Shown here piece by piece: positions 44,789-55,794 of a stretch of DNA of 64,000 nt. The position numbers and the translations under genes were made by a program. The notes under the pieces are model-generated. The model made no database searches. It was not told the DNA's origin and saw only the letters and a list, made by a program, of their open reading frames with translations. Within the stretch, counting starts at the first letter, position 1. Every line of letters begins with the position of its first letter. Origin of the DNA: Rhizophagus irregularis (Eukaryota > Glomeromycota > Glomeromycetes > Glomerales > Glomeraceae); assembly GCF_026210795.1 (NCBI RefSeq), contig NC_089444.1, positions 2,160,501 through 2,224,500 of the forward strand. The letters run 5' to 3'.

Positions 44789-45147
44789 TCTATCTATATA
44801 TTAAAAAACACTGCAATCACGTGGGCGTTATATTTAGATTAACCATATAAATAAATCATTTGAATTGTGTAACCCTACTCCTATTCGTCGCCAATATTAC
44901 ACAAGACCAAAAAAGGAAATTTTATTTCTGGCGAAAAACTGAAATTTTGGGTTACACAGGATTCCATAAAAGGAAATTGTCAGTTACGCAAATTTCCAAA
45001 AAAAGGAAATTTTGTCTTCTGTTACTTTTCAGAGAAATTAAAAAATTGTGTTGCTCAAATTTCCAAAAAAGGAAATTCTTTGCAGATCTTTTAATTCTGG
45101 CCGGAATTACATATTAACTGTTGTCGTAGACAACAGGTGAACACTAG
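44789..45147. mobile_element. Helitron-like non-autonomous element, copy 2
   Basis: About 97% like 35996-36354 by eye with the same TC start, GTTGTC-GTA-GACAAC hairpin and CTAG-T end. The flanks differ completely on both sides, which defines the ends. The internal palindrome here is TAATTCTGGCCGGAATTA. Confidence 0.7.
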
Positions 45148-46389
45148 TATATATAAAATATTAAGTTTTTTCTTTTACTTACTACTTAAAAATAACTGCT
45201 ATATATGCTTATAAACTTTTTTGTTCCATTTAATAAAAGTGAATAGAAAAATGATGAAAAGTGATGGGCAGTAATGGGAAAAAAGAAGTGGTTATTACCG
45301 TTATTTTTAAATATTAATTAAAAATTTTTTTTATTTTTTATTAAATCTGAGTTATATAAATATGTAATACATATTTAATTTAGATTTGTGTAATGTTAAT
45401 TTTACTAAAATATTAAATTTTTATAAAAATCTTAATTTAAACTAATTCCAAAAATTGGCCTATATGATTTACACATTTGTTTAAAATTATATTTAATAAA
45501 TTTAAAATATGTGCATATAAAAAAAATTATGTATAGAAGCATTTTGTGCAAAATGCGTAAAATACAAATTTTTATAATAATAATATTATTAATGTAATTA
45601 TAATTAGTAATAAATAATAATAAATAAATGCAATAATGCATATTATATTTTTTTCAGTTTCAGCCTATAGTATAAAATTTAAAAATTAATTTCAACCTAT
45701 ATAAGTTTCGGCCAGAGTTTCAGATTTCAGTACTAGTTTCAAACTAGAATTTCAGACTTTCAGATTTAGCTATACCCTTAAGAGGTTTTGGCTATAAGTA
45801 TAATTAGATTAGTAAAAGTATTTCAGAGATATTCTTTAAAAAGGTACTTTTTTATGTTAAGGAACATCTATATACTTTTTGATAGCTTTATCAAGTATCT
45901 TAAAGAATGTAAGTCTGTTAGTATATAAGTTGTTCTTATATAAAAAATTGATAAAATTTCTATAATGTCTAACTTGTTAAAGTAAACTTTTCCATTTTGT
46001 AAGGTTATTTTTCCACTTAATAGAAGGTGTATAGTCATATCTACACCTCATTGTTATTCTTAATTTGCTTATTCTAGGTAATATACCTTTTCAGCAGATT
46101 ATCTTAAGTTTAAAACTTCACAAAAATAAAGAAAATGTATAAGAAATGTAAAATCAAAAGCTACCAAGAGGTTTTTCTATTAGAAGTAATAAAATAAAGT
46201 TTATTATAAGAGAAAAATAAAAGAAATAAAATAAATAAAATAAAAATTTTTATTGTTATTAAAGGAATAACAAAAATTAATGATTAAAATATGGATTTTC
46301 AGATTCTTTTTGATATAAAAAAAAAATAATAAAAAAATAGAATTATATTTAAAATTAATTATTTTAATAATAAAAATTGACAATTTTTT
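45148..46389. other. Intergenic with TTTCAGA-word cluster
   Basis: At 45650-45780 the words GTTTCAGA, TTTCAGTT and TTTCGGCC recur many times, similar in style to the subterminal zones of other elements here. The remainder is AT-rich with no gene seen. Confidence 0.35.
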
Positions 46390-47274
46390 ATATATTTATT
46401 TCATCACATTTGAAATAATCATTTTATATATGTTTTATAACTAAAAATTTGGCAAATAGTTTTTTATTTTAATTTATGCTAATATTAATGAATTTTTGCT
46501 GATAGGTGATTATCAAATAGTAAGCGATATCACAATTAAATTAGATTGGATTTTGTTTAATATTTGTTAATTCAAAATTGGATAAAAAGGAATATTCTAA
46601 CTAATGTAGTTAGAATTAATCATATAATAACTACATAATAATAAAAAATTGTGTGACTTTATATAATTTAATGAAATATTAAAGAAAAAGGTAAAAATTA
46701 ATATGCAATATCTTAAAGGAATTAAATATAAATCAAAAAAAATGAATTAAATGAATCAAAGAAAAAATTGGAAAAGTTGAAAATTTAAAAAAAAAGTTGA
46801 ATTTGATTTTGTAAATAATTAATTAGAAATAATAAAGGATGTAATAATATATGTTACAATAATTTGAGGTATTATCAAATCTCTATTATTATGACTTTAT
46901 AAATGGTTGCAAGTTATTATGTAAATCTACAAAATTAAAATCTTCAAGGATGGAAACTTGGTACAAGTATAGCAGGACAATTTTAATTTTGTTCATTATT
47001 AAGCTTCTTAGCAAAGTCCACATGTACTGTTAAAGGTCCTCAGCACCTTTTAATTCACTACTTCAAACTTTTGATTTTAGTAAAAAGAAAACCACCAGTA
47101 ATCTCTTTGCAGAAGTGATGAAGGTTAAGTCTTGTTCCAAAACATAAGTATTTTTAAAAGATAGTATTAAAAAAAAAATATAAGGATCAGAATTCCTTAT
47201 ACAATTTTCTTTATACTCTAAATAATAAAGATTTCAAATTAAAATAGATAATTTATAATGGATTTTATAAAAAA

Positions 47275-47647
47275 TCGCCATAGCGATGTGTCGCAAGTGT
47301 CACGTGACTTTACATATGTGAATAATTTGTCACCCCGCGTCACATCCTCTAGTTTTCCATTTTTATTATTTATTCTGGGGACAGAATTTTTTCAGTGCAA
47401 AAAATACTATTTGTCACACCCTATACATCACATGCTTAATTTCGGCAAATTTTATAACGCTGGCCAAAACATCCTTTTTTGGAGATTTAGGTAACGTTAC
47501 ACAATCCAAAAAAGGCAATTTTATTTTTCAGCAAAATTCAAGTTTTTGTTACACAGAACTTCCAAAAAAGGAAATTTCTTTGACGATCTTTTAATTCCGG
47601 CCGGAATTATAAAATCACGTGACACTGGCGATGCATCGCCATGGCGA
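47275..47647. mobile_element. MITE with TCGCCATGGCGATG ends and TAAAAAA duplication
   Basis: The inverted ends (TCGCCATAGCGATGTGTCGC and complement TCGCCATGGCGATGCATCGC) continue into a shared AGTGTCACGTGA, about 34 bp in all. TAAAAAA directly precedes and follows the element (47268-47274, 47648-47654), a 7-bp (perhaps 8-bp) target duplication. Inside are TTCCAAAAAAGGAAATTT words and the perfect palindrome TAATTCCGGCCGGAATTA (47592-47609). Confidence 0.8.
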
Positions 47648-48015
47648 TAAAAAACAAAACCCATTTATAATTTATATTTAGTATGTTAATTTCTGTAAAT
47701 ATTCATTGACCTATATTTATATATATATGTATTTCACGAAGTCATGGTCCATCAAAAAAAAAAATAACTAGCCAATGAATAAACATGAGTAAAAGAATCA
47801 ATTTACTCTTATATACAGTGTGTTTATATATTTTTATATTTATTTATTTCTAAATTGAGAACATACGAATTGAAATTAAAAAAAAAAGTATATTGTGCAT
47901 TAATTAACGTAAGGATACATTTACTCACCTAATTACATAATTTAGTAAAGTAATTATGCATAACTTCAATAAACCTTATTGTCATGTTCTTATATGGTGT
48001 TCTAGTAAACAATTA

Positions 48016-48502
48016 TTAATCATCTTTAAATAAATTTTTATCGTCAGATTCCAATTTATATTCAATATCATCATTATTCTCAAACTCAAAATCATCATCT
48101 TCAACTTCTTTACTAGTTTCAGCAGCAGGCGCTTCTGATCCTAATGGTGCAGTAGATTCTGATGCATTTGACGATTGTTGGCTATATTCAGGTTTTAAAT
48201 GATAGCAATTATTATATGGTCCACGTTTGTTTAGTATAGCAATTTCATTTAACACATCTTTTAAATATGACTAAGTCGATGATGAGAAAATGAATATTAA
48301 TTAATAAAAAGTTACAAATAAAACGTAAAAAGAAAATATTATAATTATTTTAGATTAAATACCTCGGGTTGTTTCGCATAATCTTTTAATCCACGTAATG
48401 TCCAATATGTGTACTTTTCAAAAGCACCAAATAGTAAATCTATAAGTTCGTTCTTTGGCATACGTGTAGTCTTTTGATCGATCGATACTTTTGGTTTCTT
48501 CA
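48016..48502 (-). pseudogene. Duplicated last exons of TFIIF-beta
   Basis: Exon 6 copy (48363-48502) reads KTTRMPKNELIDLLFGAFEKY and YAKQPE, and exon 7 copy (48016-48270) SYLKDVLNEIAILNKRGPYNN to a stop after NLFKDD. Both keep the frame and the donor/acceptor between them, but exon 6 has no acceptor because the duplication starts inside it. The last exon could still act as a distal alternative 3' exon of the parent gene if the transcript reads through; that is inference. Differences from the parent include ESTAPLGSEAP versus ESIAPLGLEAP and loss of the GDVGDD tail. Confidence 0.8.
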
Positions 48503-49993
48503 TCACTTTTGACATAATCAATTTATGTATGCTTTATAACTAAAAATTTGGCAAATAGTTTTATTTTCGATTTATGCTGATATTAATGAATTTTTGCTGA
48601 TAGGTGATTAATGGTAAGCGATATCACAATTTTTTGGTAACGATCAGCTAAAATTAGATTAGATTTCGTTTAATATTTGTTAATTCGAAATTGGATAAAA
48701 TGGAATATTCTAACTAATGTAGTTAGGATTAATCATGTAATAACTACATAATAATAAAGAATTGTGACTTTATATAATTTAATGAAAGATTAAAGAAAAA
48801 GATAAAAATTAATATGCAAAATCTTAAAGGAATTAAATATAAATCAAAAAAAAATGAATTAAATGAATTAAAGAAAAATTTTTAAAAAAAGTGGAATTTG
48901 AAGAGTTTATAGAAATGGAATTTAAATTTTTAAAAAAAGTGGAATTTGAAGAGTTTATAGAAATGGAATTTTATCTACAGATTAGAAATTTTACTAATGA
49001 TTATCATTGGTATTTTGATATTTGATATCTGGTATTTTAGATTTTCATATAAATAATTAATTAGAAATAATAAAGGTTGATATCAAATTAAAATAGATAA
49101 TTTATAATTTATATTTAGTATGTTAATTTTCATTGAACTATATTTATATAAACTGAAATAGCTTTATCACGAAGTCGTGGTCCATCAAAAAAAAAAATTA
49201 ACTAGCTAATGAGTAAACATGAGATAAAAGAATCAATTTACTTCTTATATACAGTGGGTTTATATATTTTTATATTTATTTATTTCTAAATTGAGAACAT
49301 ACGAATTGAAATTAAAAAAAAAAGTATATTGTGCATTAATTAAAGTAAGGATACGCTTACTCACCTAATTACATAATTTAATAAAGTAATTATAATAGTA
49401 CATCAACCAATTAATGTATAACTTCGGTTAATCCAATAAAATCCGTTCCCTTATTGTCATAATGTCTCTTATATATGATGTTCTAGTAAACGATTATTAA
49501 TCATCTCCAACATCTCCAAATAAATTTTCCTCGTCAGATTCCAATTTATGTTCAATATCGTCATCATTCTCAAACTCAAAATCATCATCTTCAACTTCAT
49601 TACTAGTTCCAGCGGCAGGCGCTTCTAATCCTAATGGTGCAATAGATTCTGATGCATTTGACGATTGTTGGCTATATTCAGGTTTTAAATGATAACAATT
49701 ATTATATGGTCCACGTTTATCTAGTATAGCAATTTCATTCAACACATCTTTTAAATATGACTAAGTCAATGATGAGAAAATGAATATTAATTAATGAAAA
49801 GTTACAAATAAAACGTAAAAAGAAAATATTAAAATCATTTTAGATTAAATACCTCGGGTTGTTTCGCATAATCTTTTAATCCACGTAATGTCCAATATGT
49901 GTACTTTTCAAAAGCACCAAATAGTAAATCTATAAGTTCGTTCTTTGGCATACGTGTAGTCTTTTGATCGATCGATACTTTTGGTTTCTTTTG
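48503..49993. repeat. Tandem duplicate, copy 2 (proximal, contains functional exons)
   Basis: Counterpart of 46390-48502. It includes the 3' flank and exons 6-7 of the TFIIF-beta gene. Within it, 48887-48965 has a 60-bp direct repeat (GTGGAATTTGAAGAGTTTAT twice) absent from copy 1. Confidence 0.85.
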
Positions 49994-50997
49994 CTGTAAT
50001 ATTAAAAAAAATATATGTATGTTGAGGTTTACGTATAAATTTAAATACTATTGAATAAATGATTAAGATGATACATGCAACAAGGTTTCCGAATTTCGCA
50101 ATAGCAGCCGCAGATGCACCAGGCGGTACGTAAGCACCACGATTTTCATTGTCCCCTATTATCTTAATTCTTCTCATCGGTGTTGCAGCTTGTAATGTTC
50201 TTTGGCGAACTTTTCTACTGTAATCGACCCCAAATGTTGGTTTCACTATAAAATTTTTTTTTGCTGTAGCTGCCATGGACACACCTATATATATATAAAA
50301 AAAGGTCAATTAAATCTTTTAACAAACATTACTTATGTTAGAAAGCCACTGTAAAAGATCGAGTGGATTCTTACTTTCATCATCTTTATTTTGATAAAAA
50401 AGATATGTATCAGCAACATTATTATCAACAACTTCAAGGTCATATTCTTTGGGTTCGTTTTCATGTCTTTCGATGTTTGAAAGGATAAATTTATACTATT
50501 AAGAAAAAAAAAGGAAGAAAAGAAAAGAATTTTTAGCAATTAAGATAGAATTTAATTCAACCTTTAAAATTTAGTACATACCGATTGTTTTGGTGGTTGA
50601 CTACCTATTCCACTGTAATTACAGAAAAATTATTCATATTAGAAATAAACAAAGAATTAGAAATAGAATAAATTAAGATTATTATTATACCGAGAATCAA
50701 CAAAAAATTGAACTTTTGCAAGTTCAGTATCATCATCTGCAACATCCGCCCATTTATCAAACAAGTAAGCTGGCAGCTAAAGGTTACAGAAATTAACTTA
50801 TTGTTGTGAAATTTAATTACTATTTAAGTAAAATTTTTAAAATTCTTATATACTTTAATAAGCCAAGCTTCATTTTCGAGATCTTTCAGATCAATATCGT
50901 CTGTATCCTCATATTCGAACCCTTCTTCGTCAACATCCATACTTATATCTTCCATAGATACACCTAAATTTTCATAATCTATTTCCATCGACGACAT
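49497..50997 (-). CDS. TFG2: Transcription initiation factor IIF subunit beta
   Basis: Part of the RNA polymerase II initiation complex, a nuclear heterodimer with TFIIF alpha. Seven exons (50997-50854, 50776-50691, 50612-50582, 50495-50375, 50284-50082, 49993-49853, 49760-49497) join to 329 aa. ENEAWLIKLPAYLFDKWAD is the start of the dimerisation barrel; TDDIDLKDLE before it is an acidic N-tail. The C-terminal winged helix is complete: NELIDLLFGAFEKYTYWTLRGLKDYAKQPE, SYLKDVLNEIAILDKRGPYNN and HLKPEY, the last being the family's usual WELKPEY motif. The acidic C-tail (EVEDDDFEFENDDD) is as in fungi. Exon 3 is 31 nt. It is divergent with OST1. Confidence 0.9.
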
Positions 50998-51320
50998 TAT
51001 TTTAAAATGAAGTAAAAGAAGTTTATTGTTAAATATATAAAAACGACAAGAGAGTTAATTTTCAGCGGATTTGAAAGCACTCGCTGATTCAGCTTTTACA
51101 AAAAGGTTGATACCACTGATTAAAGGGTTTCTTATTCTTATAAGTCAAAGATTTGGAAATTTTATTTCTCTTTGATAATGCCTTTCCCATATTTGGAAAT
51201 TAGAAACCAGGATTTACGCAGTTCGTGCAACCTGAGCTTAATCGTGTAAGCTTCTAATTGGTAAATAATATATTGATTAAAATTTTGAAAAAAACAAATC
51301 AGTCGAGTGATTTCACTTCC
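50998..51320. promoter_or_regulatory. Divergent intergenic region TFG2 / OST1
   Basis: Between the two ATGs, 323 bp, with GC-richer stretches near 51060-51110 and 51200-51240. It must hold both promoters. A purine-rich leader precedes the OST1 ATG. No named site assigned. Confidence 0.45.
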
Positions 51321-53178
51321 ATGTCAATTAAAAAAATGCGATCGCTTTATAAGTTTCTTTACAGCTTCCTAGCATTTATAGTGCTGGTTACGTGTTTAAT
51401 ATACACAGCATCAGCAAACGTAAATGCAATTATTTCACCACCTTTCAACGTTCCCAAAAACTGGAAAAACACTAATATGCTTCGAACGATAGACCTTACA
51501 AGTTCTATCGTTCGAGAAACCACTGCGGTTGTTGCTCAAAACATTCATAACGAATCGATAGGTGAATATTATTATCCTATACCTAAAGAATGGGATGAAC
51601 ACTTATCATTTATTGAAGTTAAAGAAAGAACGACAGAACAGTTTTTTGAAGTTGAAAAAGCAGAATTTAATTCTCTCAAGTGGGTAGCTTCTTCTAAATT
51701 ATCAAATCAATTTGAAAATACGTTTGTTATGCATATTTCAAATGACACAAATGAAATAATATGTGGGAAACCAAAGAATTTTAAGTGGCCTTTATCACAT
51801 ACTTCTTCAACGAATAATTATTGTAGCAAGATCCAATATTATAAAATTTCCTTCAATCGTCGTCTCGATCCAGAGGATAAAATTAAATTCATTGTAACAA
51901 CAGCTTTTACTCACGTGCTAACCCCTTACCCTAAGGAAATCGCACAAACAGGAAGACAAAACATATTATTTCGTGGTAATCAATATGGTAATAGTGCTTA
52001 TCACACAGCTCAACAAAAAACCATAGTAAAGTAAGTTTATATTATTTACAAATTTCGTGATATTCATTTTATTTAATAACATTCAAATCGATAATCAATA
52101 ATTATGTATAAAGACTCCCTTCAGCTGTTATTATTAGCTACAGCCAACCAACTGGGTATATAACTAGTAATCGAAACACGCTCGAGTATGGGTTGTTTGA
52201 CGGCAAAGAACCTAATTCTTACGAAGAACTCAAAATCCATTATGAATTTCAACAAAGTATATTAACTGTCAAAGGGTTAAGACGCGATTTAGAAATTAGT
52301 CATTGGGGTGGAAATCTTGCAATTGAAGAGCATTTTAATTTAACTCAAGAAGGGGCAAGGCAAGTAATAAATTGAAACAACTTATATTATTTGAAAGTTT
52401 TCGTTTAAATCTTCATGTTTTTTTAAAAAAATTCTTGATTTACAAAGATTAAAGGATCAATTTTCGCGACTTGAATATCATAAAAATATCTATACACGTC
52501 AAAACTCTGTCATGACACGTGAATTATCATTGAGTTTACCAGCTCACGCGTCAAACGTATATTATCGTGATGAAATAGGTAATGTATCTACATCTCATTT
52601 ACGATATGAACAAGATAAAACAGTTTTAGAATTCAAGCCACGATATCCTTTATTCGGTGGATGGAATTATACTTGGTATTATGGATATAATGTACCTATT
52701 GGAGATTTTGTGAAGTATCACTCTGAAAGTGGTCGATATATTTTGAACATACCTTTCATAAACGTGCTCCCTCGAGTTACTTATGATAAAGTACAAGTGA
52801 GAATTATATTACCAGAAGGTGCAAGGTATGAAATGCTTTTTTTCTTTTTTTTTTCTTTGAATTTAACAAAAAACTAAATATGTTTGAATTTTGACTTTTA
52901 GTAATATAAAAGTAGAAACCCCATTTCCTGTTGATAAAGAATCACATGGTGTTCACAAAACTTATTTAGATACAATAGGACGATATCTTATTGTTCTTGA
53001 TAAATTTAACGTTCTTAATGATCATTCAAAAAATTTTCAGATATCTTATACATACAATTCATTTGAATTATTAAGAAAACCTTTAGCAGTCTCAGTTTGC
53101 CTTTTGGGTGCATTTCTTTTAAGTATGGTTTATTCTAGAATGGAATTCGGTATTGGAAAATCCGAGAAAAAAAGTTAA
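51321..53178 (+). CDS. OST1: Ribophorin I, oligosaccharyltransferase subunit
   Basis: Subunit of the ER oligosaccharyltransferase that N-glycosylates nascent proteins. Four exons (51321-52030, 52114-52359, 52448-52825, 52902-53178) join to 536 aa. A signal peptide spans residues 1-32 (KFLYSFLAFIVLVTCLIYTASA), so ATG 51321 is preferred over the TTG upstream. The luminal part carries family marks: RTIDLTSSIVRE near the mature N-terminus, SHWGGNLAIEEHF, VYYRDEIGNVSTSHL, RYPLFGGWNYTW and HKTYLDTIGR. One C-terminal membrane helix (LAVSVCLLGAFLLSMVY) is followed by a short basic tail. Intron 2 uses a GC donor (GCAAGT at 52360), which alone keeps the frame. Confidence 0.95.
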
Positions 53179-55794
53179 AATTATTTATATTTAGAATTAA
53201 TATTTTTAAATAATTTAGTATATAGAAAAAAAAAAATTATTATTATAAGAATTCCGCGGAATACCGGGATTTAATAAATCAATGTGAGCGACGAGGCGTC
53301 GACCCATAATTCCTCGAAATTTTTTAGCTGCAAAAACTTGTTTCAAGAATAAAAATAAAAGTATTATTTCTAAAGAACACTTAAAAGGTATTATTGTATT
53401 AACAAAGAAAAGACAAAGAAAAGTGATTAAAATACATATATTGTTAAAGTAAATTAGGTAAAGTGTCAAAGTTCTATGATGTAATTGGAAAAGGACCGGG
53501 TGATCGAAACTTTATTTGTTGAGATTTAATTGGTGTAACAAATATACTCTGATTATTTAAAAAACTTATAAATTTCACAAAGAAATTTTGACTATTGGAT
53601 TTTGTCGGAAAAATTTCCGATTGACTAAATTTTTACCGGAAATTACAATAATGATTAAACCCACTTCAATTGTTATTTATTATTTATTTTCGGCAAAGTT
53701 TTTCTATTAGAAACTTCCGTTAGTTTGTCACACTCCGAATTCTATGAATATTTATCTTATTTCGGGTATCATAAAAAAGTTTACAAGATAGAGGAAAATT
53801 TCTTTAGATCAAAAAACAACTAAAAGATTTACATACAATTTTGTTAGGATCTCACGCAGCAAAAAAAAGATTTTTATAATGGTTAATTTCTAATTATTTA
53901 CAGGGATTACAAGAGAAATTCCATTGGATGATGATATTGATGATGATGATAATCGCAAACAAATTGTAGATTTTTTTTTATTCTGGGAGGGTCTTTAAAA
54001 CAATTCTTTCCGAATCCTTTTGTGAAATTTTTAATTATAATGATACCATATTTTGCAAAGATTAACGAGGATTTTTTTTTTATTTTCATTTTTAGAATGA
54101 AGTGATTCTGGGAATAATATTTTTATTTTTTTTTTTCGAGAAATACCAAGAATCAAACATATTGTTTGTTTATTTCGTATTACATTTGTCCGACAAATTT
54201 TATAAAGTTTTTTTCAAGATTTTTTTTCAAAAAATCCAGATTCTTTACATGATGAGTATAACTTTATTTATAAGATGTTTGGTTGAATATGAGATTGGCC
54301 GAATAAAGTCACAAATAAACAACTCACGGAGGTTCTTGATCGATATCGGTTTTTATTTAATCTTATTATGGTAAAACAAAATATTTGCATTAATCCACGT
54401 GCTCTTTTTCTTGCATGTAAGTTCTACCAACTTTATTATTTGCAAAGTTTTTAAACACAGATCAGATTGGCTAGATTCGGTTTGAATTGAACTTCTAATA
54501 AAAGAAATTGACTAGAATAAGATTCTATTTGTTCAAGAAGACTTTTTTTTATAAAATTCTATCAATGGATTTTACTCATATATAAAGATTATATAACTGT
54601 ATGTACTGTAATATAACTGTATGTACTGTACGTATCTATATATATATATAAGGACTTGATCAAAAATTTCCCGGGTACTAATGATCTAATTATATATTTT
54701 CATATACACCACGGAGAATTGCACATGTATAAATAAACAAAAAAACAAGATATCCTAAGCCCGCCATATATTACATATATTATCAACAGGTTATAGCATG
54801 AAAATTAACGAAAATTTGGATAAGAAATCTAATGAATCTGTACTATTAACGTTAGTTTGAATTCTTTTAACATAATACCTTTTTTACCCTTTTTTTTCAA
54901 AAAAAAAAAATCGTAAACAACGGGGCGTGGGAGGTTAAATTATACTCGAACTAATTTTCTTTTGATCGCCTGATTAATATAAATATAATATATATATGTA
55001 CGTATGTATGTAATGTACAGTAATACTGTATATATTGTATATATTATTTTACGCAAATGGATCGCGACTTCCGTAGTAGGAAATAACTTTTTTTGAACGT
55101 AATTTTTTAAAAGAAACTTTTATATTTAAATGATTCCATATTGATCCTTTTAAATAAATTTTTGGTAAATAATATTATAATGGATTTCAAATCATAAATA
55201 AACACATGTTCTTACTGCTTGCTTTTAAAAAGTACGAGTTTTGGCGTTTACTTGTTTCTTACTTATCGAGTTTGGTGGAAAATTTAACTATAAAAAAAAA
55301 AAAAATAAAAAAAAATAAATAAATAAATAAAACCATAAATCAATCCATCATATTTTGTTCTGAAATTTATTATTTGAAGGTGAGCTATTAATTTCAAGTG
55401 GCTGAGATACTTAAAATAACGCGTGATTTTTTTTAAAAGATATTTAGTGATATATATTCAGTTAATCAGTTAAAGAGAAAAGAGTTGCTAGAAGATCGTA
55501 TCCAAATTTCTTCTCAGTAAGTATAGTTACACGTACGCGTGAAGGCACATAATTTATGCAAAAAATCCACAAAGAATTTTTTCTTTTTTGATTTTAAAAA
55601 AAGAAAATTTTTAAATTAAGTTTAGAAGATTAGACTAATGGATAAATACAGAAAAATGGGGTATAGTGCAGGAAAATAATCCATTATTTTTTTTCAACAG
55701 ATTTCTGAACTTATTGGTTTTGTTTGTGGTCTCTTTCCAATCTTTCCAAACCGAATAAAACCAAAAGATACTGAAAAAAAAAACCCCAAGAGTA
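53179..55794. other. Intergenic, 2.6 kb upstream of the zinc-finger gene
   Basis: No gene is supported. A GC-richer island near 53235-53330 contains GAATTCCGCGGAATACCGGG and encodes, on the minus strand, IMGRRLVAHIDLLNPGIPRNS, of unknown meaning. TA/GTATGT microsatellites lie around 54600-54660 and 54975-55060. A poly-A/TAAA tract is at 55285-55330. The last 250 bp may be 5' UTR, to judge by purine/pyrimidine runs and length; an upstream regulatory role is likely but not shown. Confidence 0.4.

Larger units (their letters stand above)
46390..48502. repeat. Tandem duplicate, copy 1 (distal) of the TFIIF-beta 3' region
   Basis: 46390-46845 matches 48520-49080, and 47665-48502 matches 49110-49993, in the same order and orientation, so a unit of about 1.5 kb was duplicated head to tail. 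Copy 1 has extra DNA at about 46845-47230 and the MITE at 47275-47647. Its right edge (48502) falls inside exon 6 of the parent gene, 3 bp short of the splice acceptor. Confidence 0.88.

Noticed and set aside
44114-44842. Frames of 66-74 codons in the foldback element
   Set aside because: Translation of palindrome arms and tandem GGCTATTTTT, not proteins.
47258-47494. 78-codon frame at 47258
   Set aside because: Lies in the MITE, spans its terminal repeat and has no homology I recognise.
53907-54374. Frames around 53907-54374, hydrophobic
   Set aside because: Translation of AT-rich DNA (F, I, L, K, Y), no start context, no motif.
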